Source of the DNA: Anniella stebbinsi | Taxonomy: Eukaryota > Chordata > Lepidosauria > Squamata > Anniellidae | Reading direction: 5' to 3' | Assembly (NCBI GenBank): GCA_029215795.1 | Contig: JARDYH010000001.1 | Location: 199,771,654-199,835,653 of the forward strand | Length of the DNA stretch: 64,000 nucleotides | Part shown: positions 10,990 to 22,900 of the stretch, piece by piece | How positions within the stretch are numbered: position 1 is the stretch's first letter | How the letters are laid out: every line of letters begins with the position of its first letter | The notes under the pieces: model-generated | The model's database searches: none | Told to the model about the DNA's origin: nothing | What the model saw: the letters and a program-made list of their open reading frames with translations, nothing else | Program-made: the position numbers and the translations under genes

Positions 10990-11085
10990 ACAGACGTTTG
11001 TCTTGAAGGACTTTAATATGCGTCTTTCCATGTAAAGTCAGAAAATGCTATTGATTCATAACTTAGAAGAGAAAACAAATGGTCT
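10990..11085 (-). promoter_or_regulatory. NDUFB3: NDUFB3 3'UTR with polyadenylation signal
   Basis: Downstream of the NDUFB3 stop on the minus strand, 'tttaat' at 11012-11017 reads as ATTAAA, a common variant poly(A) signal, about 70 bases after the stop. A very short 3'UTR ending near 10,990 is therefore likely. No competing AATAAA is closer. Confidence 0.55.
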
Positions 11086-11242
11086 TCAGTGATGTCCACC
11101 ATCTTTCTTTGGAGGGAAAAGTGTATACTCAATTGCGAGAGCTACCACAAAGGCTGCAAATCCCCATTTGAATCCTTTGCCTATAACTTCCATGAAAGTG
11201 ACAGGTTTTGCAAAGCGACCCATATATCTCCATGCTTCATTG
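11086..11242 (-). CDS. NDUFB3: NDUFB3 last coding exon
   Basis: The acceptor 'ccactctag' precedes base 11242. The exon completes Arg43 and encodes [16 protein letters not shown], the membrane segment and the terminal GGHH, with TGA at 11086-11088. Confidence 0.95.
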
Positions 11243-14010
11243 CTAGAGTGGACACAAAGACAAAAGATGAATGAACACTAAAAATTCTGCATCTCTGCTT
11301 ATTGGCCTACAAATTTACTGACACACTGCCTGGTTTGCCCATAATGCTAATCCATGGTTTATTTAACCCATGGTTTGTTGCCCTTACCAGGATTTGTCTG
11401 GCAGACAATTGAACAAACTGGAATTTGTTTCTCAATCCCTGGATTGTTTGTTTCTCTCCATCTTTGCCTGCTCCCTCTCTGTATCCCAAACGACTTTACT
11501 GTGCTGTAGTACTGGTATATAGAGCAACTGTTTTTTTTTAATCACTCTTGGCTGCCACCTCTGTACCCTAGTGAAACAACCCATGTACAATTCACTGTTT
11601 TGTGTTCACACATAGCAACCCATGGTTTAAACAACCCAGAGTTCAAAGCCCAACAACAAACCACAGGTTCTCTTTATGGGTTGTTAGTGATTAACAAACT
11701 ATGGTTTATTAGCATGGTTGGGTTTGCACAACAATCCAGAATGCAATAACCCATACCATGGGTTAGAGTTATGTGCGAACCCAGCCATTCTGAAATATTT
11801 TTTCAGTGGAAAGTGTTGTGTTTTGACTTTTATCTTTTAAAAATAATTAACTTAAGGAAGTTGATGGAAGAAAAGTTTCCCATCCCCTCCTCCCCATCTA
11901 AATGAATTAGGTCATGGGAGTGCACAGAAAAATGTCTAAGTGTGGATTTTGTGTATAGGTTTATGGTTTGTGGCCTCTAATCTAACTCCACATAGCTATA
12001 TTCACAAGGCTTCATATAATTTTCCATGACTGTCTACTATAATCATTGAACTTCGGGTGCCACTTTAGAATGAAACAATCTGAAAGAACAGCTCTTAACA
12101 TGTTTTAATGCCATAATGGGAACATTTTTCAGATTATCCACAGTCCGTTGCTAGACATTACAACAACCTTTCTTGCAAAAGTCCAACATAGCTCCGTTGG
12201 TACTTAACCTTCGGGCACCATGGACAGTATCCACAGATTTCTTTCCACTCCAGCAATTCCCTTCTGCAAGTGATGATGAGCCAATAAAACAATGTTTGAT
12301 ATTTGGATAAAATATATTAATTATGAGTATTGTTGTACATTCATTTCTTGAATTGCCATCATTCTCTGGTCCTGTTTTGTTTGTCTCCTTCCAGAAATGA
12401 GCATTACCGTTCATTTCAGGTTGCCCTGGAAGCACTGCAACTGCACAAGCAATGGGGCTACTTGCACAACAGAATTGGCAGGGTGCAAGAGATTTGGCAG
12501 TGGCATAAGCACCCCGTTGGATTCTGCCCCATAAATTTAACAGGCATGGACACCTGACAAATGAATTACTAAATATCTGTAGATCATTTAGGCAGCAATC
12601 CTGTACGCACTTATCTGAGATTGAGTCCCATTCAGCTCAGTGGGACTTATTTCTGAATAGACATGCATAGCATTGCACTGTTACACTTGCACCAAATACA
12701 TTTACATGACACTTTCAAATGCATAGGACTCTTATTATTGATAAGTACAGAAACTTTTCCCCCTCTTCCCTCCCCATTCCTTTTTCCTCGTGTGTTGTGT
12801 CTTTTCGGAATGCAAGACTGGAGGTAACCCTGTCTTCTTTTATTGATTTGTAAGCCACTCTGGGAGACTTTTTGGCAGAGGAGTAGCATAAAAATACTTC
12901 AAATAAATAAATATCAGAAGAATCATTATAGATATTATCTGAAATTTCACCATCTTCCAATTGATCAGGATCTAAGCTTCTTCCACTAATCTATGAAAAA
13001 CTCCCTTCTACTTTTGAGGCAAGCAGTCGGTATTGCGGCAGGCTGAAGAGGTTATATTACAAAAGCTAGTGCTTTGCATCATTCCGGATAAAGAACTTCA
13101 GTGATCAAGATCTAGCAACTTTCACTAAGCTCCATTTACATAAAGATAAACATCAGTAAGTTAAATCTGGGGGCCAGCCTTCTAATGGAAAATCTAATGC
13201 CAATACTGAGATGCTGAGTACTGTGGTGCTAGACCTCACAGTACAAAATATCAGCGGGCATGTGTATATTTGTAAATAATTTAATGGATAGTACATCATT
13301 TTCCATCATATCTTCACAAAGAGATACAAGGTTTAGTTCAAAATGACTATTCTTCGCTGCTGCATTGAACTATTATACTTGCACTGGGCAGAGTTAGTCA
13401 AGAAGGGTCCAATGCCTCTTTAAAAGGTAGCCCCTCATAATTAAGTCTCCCAATAATGAGGTGGTTCTGAACAGCTCTATGCTGGCCTCATATGGGAAAC
13501 CATCTTTCCTCTTGTAGCAAAAACATCTCTCCCCAAATTGAGTGACTAGACCTCCATTTTCGACTCTCCTAGACTAGCTTTCCCCAAGCTGGTACCCTCC
13601 AGATATTTTGTACTTCAACTCCAGCCAGCATGGTCAATGCCAGAAGTTGTAATCTAAAACATTTGGAGATCACCAGCTTGGGGAAAGCTGACTTATACTC
13701 CTAAGAATCTAGGTGTAGGTCATTTTCCAATACAAGACAAGGAGCTACTGTTGGTGAACTGAGAAGCCCCAATGTGTGTTCACAAGGGTCTCACTGGATT
13801 GTGTTCCTGAACTGACATTTTTTAAAATAACTGACAGGTTTTTGGCTGCAAATGAAAAAAATGCATTTATGCCAGCTCTTACCGAAGCCATGGATCCCTG
13901 AGACCCTGCCGAGCCAACCTTTCTTGGACATCCTGTAAGGGAGTACCTTCTATCTTCCATTGCCTATAATCAGGAATTTCCATTTTTTTATGTTCATGTC
14001 CATGTCCCAT
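11086..14010 (-). CDS. NDUFB3: NADH:ubiquinone oxidoreductase subunit B3 (complex I accessory subunit)
   Basis: Coding exons join 14010-13883 to 11242-11086 on the minus strand and give a 94-residue protein (about 98 in human, from memory). It starts [10 protein letters not shown] with a short His-rich N-terminus, then [23 protein letters not shown] and NEAWRYMG, all family hallmarks, and one hydrophobic segment (about residues 67-86, [14 protein letters not shown]) before a basic/His tail. NDUFB3 is a single-pass inner-membrane subunit of the proton-pumping arm of mitochondrial complex I; it is structural, not catalytic. The 2.6-kb intron uses GT-AG sites and splits an Arg codon (CG|C). The coding part of the first exon has an acceptor 4 bases before the ATG, so a separate 5'UTR exon lies upstream, presumably in the CpG island at ~19 kb shared with HYCC2. 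Confidence 0.95.
11318..11790. repeat. Palindromic repeat region rich in AACCATGGTTT motifs (family B)
   Basis: Within NDUFB3 upstream-intron DNA just beyond the last exon. It contains 'atccatggtttatttaacccatgg', 'tgttcacacatagcaaccc', 'atgggttgttagtgattaac' and 'acccataccatgggttagagttatgtgcgaaccca'. Such words recur inverted within the block and at 28297-28485, 37065-37255, 47390-47715 and 59450-59615, suggesting non-autonomous DNA elements with self-complementary halves. The block probably contains more than one insertion. Confidence 0.5.
12380..12540 (+). repeat. Interspersed repeat (family E), copy 1
   Basis: Shares 'ccagaaatgagcatt.cc.ttcatttc', 'gcactgcaactgcacaagcaatgggg' and 'ccgttggattctgcccc' type blocks with 16030-16350 and 60130-60595. 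It lies in the NDUFB3 coding intron. Confidence 0.5.
12591..12680. repeat. Short palindromic interspersed repeat (family D)
   Basis: A well-preserved copy: 'cagcaatcctgtacgcactta', 'gagtcccattcagctcagtgggact' and 'ctgaatagacatgcatag'. The central words are self-complementary. Confidence 0.6.
12840..12915 (+). repeat. LINE/SINE 3' tail
   Basis: The sequence 'ttgatttgtaagccactctgggagac...' followed by 'aaataaataaata' is the generic retroposon 3' end of squamate genomes. Family is not resolved. Confidence 0.5.
13576..13690. repeat. Palindromic MITE-like repeat (family A)
   Basis: The outer arms 'agctttccccaagctggt' and 'accagcttggggaaagct' are perfect reverse complements over 18 bases. The centre holds the diverged 'cagatattttgtacttcaact' and 'gttgtaatctaaaacatttgga'. 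It lies about 190 bases from the NDUFB3 first coding exon. Confidence 0.75.
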
Positions 14011-14014
14011 GCTT
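13883..14014 (-). CDS. NDUFB3: NDUFB3 first coding exon
   Basis: The acceptor 'ttttcctag' ends at 14015, four UTR bases follow and the ATG is at 14008-14010. It encodes residues 1-42 plus two bases of the next codon and ends at a gtaaga donor. The ATG choice is supported by the acceptor directly upstream and the match of the whole exon to the family N-terminus. Confidence 0.92.
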
Positions 14015-16029
14015 CTAGGAAAAGATTTTTAAAAAGCAGATCTGACAAGATGTTCTCATTCACAAACCCTGACCTGCTTGCCTGGGGTTTTCACATTCAC
14101 AAGAGATAGACAAGAGATAGACCCAATCCCCAACTGGTACCATTAAAGTTTAAACTATGAAGGGGAATGCTTCATAATTTAAAAGACAACAGGTTAAATG
14201 AAATATGCAGTCAAATGTGCAGATCTAGTCTATCTGCACCAAATTGCTTTCGACGCACCTTGATGTACATTCCATGGACTGGAAGCTTATCTGATTTGGG
14301 CAAGTAGCTGGAAAGCTTCTTCTGTGGATCTCCTTAGTTGGACTGGACAAGGAAGCTGGATCAAAGCTATACATGTTATTAAAAACTAGCAAAGTGACTG
14401 TAATTAGCTTTACTCTTCTCCCCACATGATTAAGTGGTAGCCATTCATTTATGTGAAAAACAAAATAAAAAGGGGATATACTTATTCTCAGTTATCTCTG
14501 TTTCTTGAGCAAGGAGGAAGCAAGCTGTACCCATCCCTCAAAAATCTTGGAACTGTGCCCCATTTTATTTGTCTCATAAAATGTAATGGAGGCCACTGAT
14601 AACTGAGCCTATTACTATCTGGCAGTGCTTCGCATTTTATAACTTGGTCGTGCTAGAGTGTGACAAAGAGATGAATCACAGCAAACTGGGTATTTTTTCC
14701 AAGCACTACATATATCTTAATTCAGTTTTTAAATTTCTTAAAATAATTTTAAATACAATTGTATAAAACAAAAACTGTTTTTTTAAATTTTCTTTCATAT
14801 GGATTACCCATAGGATTTTTAATGTATATACAATAGCCTTTTGCCTTTCAAAATAGATCAAGGAAAGAGGAAAGTTGACATTTTAAAGAGGCAATATGTT
14901 ATTTAATAGTTTAAAGCTGCATTAAGTTGTATTTAAATAAGTGTTAAGGACTTCAATTCTAAGAACTGCTGTGCAGAGTCACAAAACATCAATTGCTTGC
15001 GAACAAGATGTACCAAGTCACATTAGTCATACTCTATATCAGCAAATAAAAGGAATTTGAAAATGATGGTTTTGCAGACATAATCATCACTCTGCTCTTA
15101 AAAGCACCGACTTCAGCAGCAAGATAAGCACATATAAAGGTTGTGAAAGTGTGGGACCTAGAACTATGCAAATAAACTATACCGGTATCTTCCCATTATT
15201 TTGATAGATTAGAAAGTATTTTTAATGGGTACTTTAATAGGTTTCAGATAACAGTTTATATTCCCAAGACACGATCTGTATTGACAAGGCTTCAAGTTCT
15301 AGAATAAACACGTCCTTAAAAAAATATAGGATGATGTTTATACAGGAGCAGCCTCTAATATTTCCCTGTTGTCCTCCTCACTGCCCCAAACCTTTCTAAT
15401 GGTATTGTACCTGCATTTCAGCTAAGGCTGGGCATTTGACTGGTCCAATATTGTCAAATTATGGCCAGGTGTTTTTAACTTTTAAGGATGCAGTTGAAAA
15501 ACAATAACATTAACTATCGTAAAAATAGTAATACATTATTATAACTTTTACCAATACTAGCTAAGGCTGCTATAGATGTGAATGAGTCGTTAAATAGTTT
15601 GACTTTCATCCTGAAACACCAGGGTCAGCCTACAGCTGCAAGACTTTTGGATGGGGACTCCAGCCCCCATCAGCCCCAGTCAGAATGGCCAATGATCAAG
15701 TTGTTGGGCTGCAACATTTGGAGTGCCACACATTTCTCCGTCCTACTGATGCATTCAGGGCTATGTATGTCAAACCAGCATCTTAAATTATGCATTAAAG
15801 ACAAGAAGTCTGTTGAAATGCCCGACTGCTAGTATAATATATTCCTGGCATGCTGTATTCCACATCACCTGAAGCTTCTGAACAGTTATCGGAACAATCC
15901 CTATAAAGCAAGTTATAGTAACCTAAGCTCAAGGTAATAAAGATATTAATTAGGGTTCGCTGGCACGATTAAAAATATCCAAGTCTTTTGATCAGATGGG
16001 AGTTGGCGAAAGGCCCTTCTTGCTGCCAC

Positions 16030-16350
16030 CATCACTACCAATGGCTAGCTACAAGGGCAATATCCAAGTGGGACACTGTGCAAGTAGGGCTACCACAAAT
16101 TCCGTTGGACACACAGTGCCCATTGTTTGCACAACACAGATTTTTACTTTCTCTAGGAACTGGGGGAAAAAGTGAAAATGCTCACTTTTGGAATGGGGCA
16201 GGTTGGAGCTCCAGCAACCTGTCCCAATCCAGAAATGAGCATTTCCACTAATTTTGGAGCATCCTAAAGGAAGCAGTAAATCCCCATTGCATAAACAGTG
16301 GGCACAGCTTGCAGGACGGAATCGGTGGTGTGCTCCACTTGCGGAGAGAC
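16030..16350 (+). repeat. Interspersed repeat (family E), copy 2
   Basis: Includes 'tccagaaatgagcatttccac', 'aaagtgaaaatgctcactttt', 'aaggaagcagtaaatcccc' and 'ataaacagtgggcaca', collinear with 60130-60595 ('ctgaaatgagcatttccact', 'gtgctcatttc', 'aggaagtattaaatct', 'taagcagtgggttcca'). The element has internal self-complementarity around ATGAGCATTT. Confidence 0.6.
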
Positions 16351-16883
16351 CTGTTTGGATAGTGCACCCAGTTTGCAGAGCAGGGGAAAGCCAATATTTC
16401 TATGCCTTCCAAATGTGACGGGTATGTATGTTCCCTTTACACCTTAGTATAATGAGATAGTGGGAAAAGATAATGTATAAAGGAGCTGTAGTACAAAGGA
16501 GCTGTAATATAAGTTGGTATGAGCCATTTAAACCAAATAGGTCAAAATCACCATGTGAAACCAGTGTAGATGCTCAGCAGTGCAATATGTCTGAGGCATC
16601 CCATCTCCAACATGTGTCATTCCACTATGCTGAGTACCAGTTGCAAGTTCCAAGTATGTAAAGGTAATCACAAGCAGTGCTCTAGACTGATGGACATTAG
16701 ATCCACATCTGAAATAAAAGCTAAATAATTTTCAGTTTAGGAGTATCTCAAAAGTATTAGTCATAAGCATCTGAGTGTCATAGATTACATATGTCTCTAT
16801 TCTCTTCACCCTTGAGATTAGAAGACTTGTCAACTATAATTATTTCAGACTTGCCTGGATTCAGTTTAGCCATTTCACTTAAA

Positions 16884-16914
16884 TCTCTCTCTCTCTCTCT
16901 CTCATACACACACA
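16884..16914. repeat. (TC)n-(AC)n microsatellite
   Basis: About ten TC units are followed, after a short interruption, by about five AC units. Confidence 0.9.
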
Positions 16915-18829
16915 CTTTCTAATAACTAGACCACTGGTTTAGATAAAAGGAGAAAATATGTCTGGGTATTATTAGTTTATTAATAGTACTGAACTCTATG
17001 TGTTTGTATGATCAGATCCAGTGGCCTGGATTTCTAGTTTTTATAACTTCATCCCTCCCATAATAGATATGCTTTGTTTAACCTTGTTTTCTTCAGATTT
17101 CACCTCCCGGGATAATATTTTAATTCCCTTCAACTTTTGATTTGTTTACACTGTGCTTTGTAAATTAAAATAAGTTGAAACACAGAAAAAACCTCTCAGA
17201 AAACTGACACCTGACCTCGCCTTCCGTACATCCTGGCATAAGTGACAAGGTATCAACCCTGTTTATTTATACTTGGTATGCAGAGGTGAGTAGCATACAA
17301 AATTCACAGCTTTCCACTGATCTGTGACCCAAATGTAGCAAGCAGAAGACTTTAGTTGAAATACAGGTTGATTCAGGATTAAAAAAAAGCTAAGTCAGCA
17401 GTTTTAAGATAGTGTAAACAAAAGTAAACCATTCAGCACACTTCAAATACACAAGCAAAATAACCAGCAGGCAGAAGGAATGTCAATATATCTTTGCACA
17501 CATTATTTTATATCAAATAGGACCTCCACCTTATAAATGTGTTTAGGTCCACATAATTCTTGGTTCAACTTGTAAATTCTCTACATGCTACATGACGCTA
17601 AAATACAAACTATCACCTAACCAACCATCAATTAATGCATGGTTCTTGACATTATAGAAAAACACAGAGACCCTCAATTTAAAAATCCTGGAATCTTTGA
17701 TAGAGACTATGTAGACTTGCAGAGAGACAGACAGACAGAGAACCTTTACATTCTTTCCCAAACCCTAAAAGTTGCCCTGTTCCTTACACATACGAACTAG
17801 TCTCAGTCATCAGGAATCTCTCAGTGGCCAAAGCTAACACACATACATTAGACATAGGACTGGTTGAGAAGTTTAAAGCTTTGAGTTTGAATTGTAAGGT
17901 CACCAGCTGCAAAAATCCTACTAAGACTATGGCTTTGATCCAGACATGCCAATGGAAGGCAGTGGGCAAAAGGTGACTTTCTTTCCTGTACCAGCCCCTC
18001 AAAAAAGCCTCTCCTGAGAATAGGGGACTGTCAAAATTCTGCATTTCAGTTATTCCCCCTTCTGCCCCACTTTATTCAGGAGAGGCTTTGGGGGTGGGGT
18101 TGCCACAGGGAGTGGAACAGTCATCTTCCAGACAAGCATTTTAAGATTTTGTACTGTTACACCACCCTGAGTGAAATATGAGACACAGATAATTGAACTA
18201 TGTTAATATATGTGATGTGATCAGCAATGTATCAATTTTGCAATCAAAAACTAAAACCTTTGCAGCAGCATCCAACGTCAGTAAGCATTATGTGTTTTCT
18301 TTGTTCCCAGCTGACCCACTTTGCATTGGCGGTTCTATGGAGTGTTTGTAAACACATTTGTTTTAGCTATCCAGCCATTGCAGCATTCTTCCCTTCAAAC
18401 ACCTCAAGAAACTGTGTTTTCCCCTGCTCCTGCACTGGAGTACAAAGCCCTATACAGGTTTGGGGCATTTCTTGTAGAAGGCTGACGAAAGAGCAGCACA
18501 CCTGTTTTCTCCTCCAATACCATATTGTGGGAAATTATGTACTGCAGCAGCATTCTACCGTTCCTCCAAAGGACAGGCACAGGTTTATCCCGTTATATTA
18601 CTCACAACGACCCTGCGAGGTGAGTTTCATCGCTCATCTATCTGGGAAAAGCTTATGCCCAAAAGCGCTCCACGGACTACCACAACGCTCTGAGTTTCAA
18701 GACGCAGCAGCTACCATAACGCATTTAAGTGCCCCGTTAAAGAAAAGGCCAAGGTACAGCCAACCACCATCTCGAAGACGTTACATATTTTTATCGGCAG
18801 CACTTGACCGTTATGAGGCCTCAGTCTAA

Positions 18830-19720
18830 GCGTTTAAGACACGAGAGGACACGAGTGGGAGCAGAGACTGAAAGTGTGGGGAAGAAAAGGAGGGGACGTG
18901 TAACCCAAAGCACCCGTACCTGGTTGCTCAGTGTCCTTCCCTTAGAACTCCAGGGGGGCTTAACCGGACACGGAAACTGGTCCGTCTTCGTAGTTACTAA
19001 GTTCCCCAAGGAAACCTACGCCCGTTCAAAAGGTTCCGCAGGTAACCGGGTGCGGGGGGATGCGCGGTGTTAGAAAGACCGTTTCCGGTTTCATAAGCCC
19101 CGCCCCTTCCTTTAGAACTCCGACGGGCGACGCGTCTTCCAATTCGCTGTAAGGGTTTATCTCCCGCCCTTCCCCCCGCCCCTCTTCATTGCCCGCCGGG
19201 AGAGGGAAGGAAGCCAATGAATGCTGCGCTTGTTGGGGGCGGGCCGCTGCCCAATGGGCGGGCGCCTTGTTACGTTGCGGGGGCTGCTGACAGGGGCCGG
19301 AGGAGACGGCGACGATAGGAAGGGGCTGAGGAAGGAGAAGGGGGCATTAGCGGCGGCAGCAGCAGCAGCAGCAGCAGCAATGGTGGCGGGGGCTCCGGCG
19401 GGAGGAGGAGGAGGCGGCCGTTGAGCTTGCCGCCGGGCTTTCAGGAAGGTCGTTGGTAGGCATTTCTTTCGCTCCCTCTTCTGCCTGTCGGACTGTAGTG
19501 CAAAGCGAGGTACCGCGCTCGGTAGGTTGGTAGGTAGGAGGGAGGGGGATGACGGACTGACTGACTGACTGGACGGGGTTTCGGAGGTGGGGGCGGCTGA
19601 GGTGCACCTGAAGCACCGCGACTTCCTCGCCGAGTCCATGACGCGCGGAGGTGCGGTGACAGCGTCCCGCGCCTGGTTGCAGGCAGCGCCCGCCAAGGTA
19701 TTCGGTGGGTCTCCCTTTGC
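18830..19720. promoter_or_regulatory. CpG island, probable bidirectional NDUFB3/HYCC2 promoter
   Basis: GC and CpG content rise sharply against AT-rich flanks. Visible elements: GC boxes CCCCGCCCC at 19098-19106 and GGGGGCGGG at 19235-19243, CCAAT at 19214-19218 and 19251-19255, and an ETS-like TTTCCGG at 19082-19088 (CCGGAAA on the minus strand), a motif class frequent in promoters of nuclear genes for mitochondrial proteins. There is no obvious TATA box. NDUFB3 lies to the left on the minus strand and HYCC2 to the right on the plus strand, as I recall for the head-to-head human pair. Exact start sites and 5'UTR exons cannot be placed from sequence alone. Confidence 0.75.
19221..19424 (+). 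other. Possible upstream ORF in HYCC2 5'UTR exon, with GCA repeat
   Basis: A 67-codon open frame begins at 19221 and contains a polyalanine tract coded by a (GCA)8 run at 19356-19379, then a Gly-rich end and a TGA at 19422-19424. If transcription starts upstream of 19221 this would be an upstream ORF; a second in-frame ATG follows the repeat at 19380. The GC box at 19235 and the CCAAT box at 19251 suggest the start site may be further right, which would leave only the short second frame. It is likely a composition effect in a 5'UTR. Confidence 0.3.
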
Positions 19721-19999
19721 CGCCCTGCCTGTGAACATCTCTTCCCTCATATGAAATATATACAAGCTCCATATCTGACTTTCCAACCCTTCCAGGACGT
19801 CCGTTGAACTTGTCCTGTTCCTCCCGCATCGCCACAGTATATGAAGAGAGAGCAGCCATCCTCTTCTTACCCGTGATAATCCGGGATCTCCTCCATACGT
19901 CTCTCTCTTCCCCCTTCTTCCAAGACCGGCCTCCTTCCATCCGCTCCTGTATACACTTCTTTCTAGATTAAGTCATTCTCTTCCCAACATCTTACTGCT

Positions 20000-22900
20000 T
20001 TTCTTGGGAGCTTTAATTTCAGGCCAAAATAGGAAAATATATGCTTTTGTTTGTAAGGTATTTGAAGATATCCTTGTCTCTGGCGTAAATATTTTTCTGA
20101 AAGCATTTAAGGCTTCACTGCATCTTTATAATATCAGAAATAGCAATATACTCCCCCCCCCCCCCCCAGTTTCTCAAAACAAAAGATGAGCTCCTTTTTG
20201 GTGCTTCATATTCTGGTCTGTGCTGTATGTACTGTACTGATCACTCAGATGTTTAACAACTTCTTTTTTAAACTCCAAGCAAAGTCTTTACATTGACGTT
20301 CCTTTCAGAATTAGCTCCTGGGAACCCTTGCATTTAACACATTAATTCATGATAGTGTGAGAAATGTAGCAAAGAAAAATGTAAGCAAATTTGGTAGGGA
20401 CATTCTGTATCTGCAGGTTATGTAACCTCTCAGCTATATTGCACATGCTGATGTTCACTTACAGAGCTTTCATATAACACAGAATTGACAGATACAAATA
20501 AATAATCATTTATTATAGTGATGTTTATTTAATGAAATATTAGAATGTTTTAATTTTTATTATAAGGTAATTGAAGACTGGAGAAAAGAGCTTGGGAAAG
20601 AGCATGTTTCATTTAAACTAGTGTTGTTTGTCCTTATTTTATTTCATAGTTGATATCTGTGTTCCTTTAAGTTGCAATCTGACAGATGGGTAGCATCTCC
20701 ATTTCCTGGGATGCTATGACATGTTAGGTGGGTTATGTTGTCTCCACAGGCTTGGTTTTACATAAGATATAAAACTGATCTTTATCCCCTAGTCAAAAGA
20801 GGAGTTTGCGGCTAGTTATCTATGAAATACTTCTGTATGCCTACTGACTGTTATGCACATTATATGTAGCAGCTATGTATTGTGTCTTGCTGCCATTTAA
20901 GTATGTTTAGCCTTGCTGATAATGTTAATCTCTAAGGAAAATATTATTTGATACTCTTATTTTTTATTCATAGGACTTAGCACTGGGATATGATCTGTCT
21001 ATTGCAGTAGAATAGGGTCCTCCTGGAGGGGGTAGAAGCTTACATTGATCTTAATTGCACTTGATAGTGTGCTCATGATACACACACATTGACTTTCCTC
21101 TGGATCCTGGTTTTTGTTGTTAGTAATAGTGATCTTAAAGGACAGGGAAATTTCTTCTCTTTACCCAGAAAGCTTTGCTGTAGGTTCCACTCTGTTTTGT
21201 TTAAATAGATGGGGTAGAGAAAAGGAAATGCTTGGGAATGTTGTAGGCTGTTCTGTCTTTAGTATTTTGACCTATGCATCATTTATTGCCTCTGAAGTTA
21301 CTATCTTCATGGTTTCATAGTCTCCCTGTAAAAAGAGGCATATATCACAAAGGTGGATGCGTTACTCTTGAAAAGCATCAAATAAGGGCAAAATCTGTAT
21401 CCCATGTTTATTGTAAATGTTTTTTCCCTTCTAGGGCAATGTAAGGCAAACATGCTGTTAGCCTATTTTTTCTTTCATGTGCTCAGTATTATTTTCTCTG
21501 ATAGCAATAGAAAATGTGAATGCTAATTTATTATGTATTTTGAATTTGGCAAAATTAGTAAAGTATTAAATGTGTGACAGCAGCTAAGCATATATACAGC
21601 TATTTAAATAATATAACAACTTCAAATTAATGTACAGTTAGATGGCGACTGCTAAGCCAGTGCTTATTCTATTACAAGCTACTTGGTACCCTCTCTTCTA
21701 ATATACCTTGTTGTCATTTTATTGTTGCACTGAGCATGGCCCAAATACCATACTTGGATTTTCTATGTTTACTCACTTGCTCCAGTGAGGTCTCTTCTTG
21801 GTGTGTGAGGATTTGCAGGGTGTCTGTCTGTGTTGTGAGGGTTGTACAGAGGTGACTTTTATCTTTGGGGCAGATGGTTGTGGAGTTACCTATGGGAGGA
21901 CTTCAGGAGTGCATCAGGTGGATGTTGGAAGTGTTCTATTGAAATTCACATTTACACAATTCTCAAAACTGTAGGCAGATGTACATAAGGAGCTACATAT
22001 AGTTGTTCTGGGTGACTGAATTCCTGCAACCAGGGTGTGTGCATGGCTTACACAGTAGCTGGGGATTACTACCTTTCTGCCATTCATTTTCCTCCTAACA
22101 ACCTAAACACATGAAGAAAGGAAAGAAGCAGAAGGCTGATTTTTTTTTTATAATGAAATGTTTTGATTGGGAATGACACTCCATGGTCCTGACAATAGGA
22201 ATGTTGAGAGCTTCTGATCTATTGCTATTCATACAATTATGCACTGCTTAGCTCAGTTAGACTAAATATTAACTTTCTGCTCTGTTACTACGCTTATTTT
22301 TTTCCTCCTAGTCTCTTGATTATTGGGTTAATGTAGAGAAATGTGTATTGTTGGATCCATCTTGTAATGTAGTTTAAAATCTTTCTGGAAATAAGATAAT
22401 AGTGTGACGCTAAGAGATTTCATCAAGAGTCTACATATTCTAAGCCAACAGACTGTATTTTGGCCCCTTCCCTAATTTCCTTATAATTTAACTGGATTAC
22501 ATCCAGTCCTGCATGAGTGTAAGGATGCTCATGCAAGGGGAATACTTCAGTTTTCCTCCTGCAGTGGCAAATTATGAGCTAATTTTCCACTGCAGCCGCG
22601 TGCTCCTGAAAAGCATCTCCTGAAAATGCCAAATTTTATGGCCTTACAGTTTAGAATATATAGGATCTCCCTGTTTCGAATCAAGATCTGAATTCTCTCA
22701 ACTGCATTGTTGATTTGTTTGTTTAGCTGTTTTGTCCATGGACTAGATAAATAAGGAAGTGGATATTGTCAAATGCAAGGTTGTTGTTGATTTTAGCAGG
22801 GGATGACTTTTGCAGTAGAAGTTGTGGACCCCTATAGAATTATGGTCATATTTCAAAGGGAGCAAAGAGCATTTAGTGTATCTTTTTAATTATTTTTTGC

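Larger units (their letters stand above)
14015..18830. other. Presumed NDUFB3 5'UTR intron
   Basis: No coding exon is seen. It contains a family A fragment (15621-15730), a family E copy (16030-16350), a (TC)n(AC)n microsatellite (16884-16914), an AGAC-rich tract (17720-17739) and a SINE-tail-like piece near 18150. The intron assignment rests on the acceptor just before the NDUFB3 ATG and on the CpG island being the nearest promoter; the 5'UTR exon itself is not located. Confidence 0.5.

Noticed and set aside
18227..18829. A 200-codon plus-strand open frame just left of the CpG island.
   Set aside because: No family motif, no coding-like composition bias, no signal beyond length. It lies in presumed NDUFB3 intron/promoter DNA. 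Kept as chance unless transcripts show otherwise.
19157..19940. Two overlapping minus-strand open frames of 209 and 197 codons in the CpG island.
   Set aside because: GC-rich sequence has few stops; the products are low-complexity Pro/Ser/Ala/Cys runs from the CTG and C-rich tracts.
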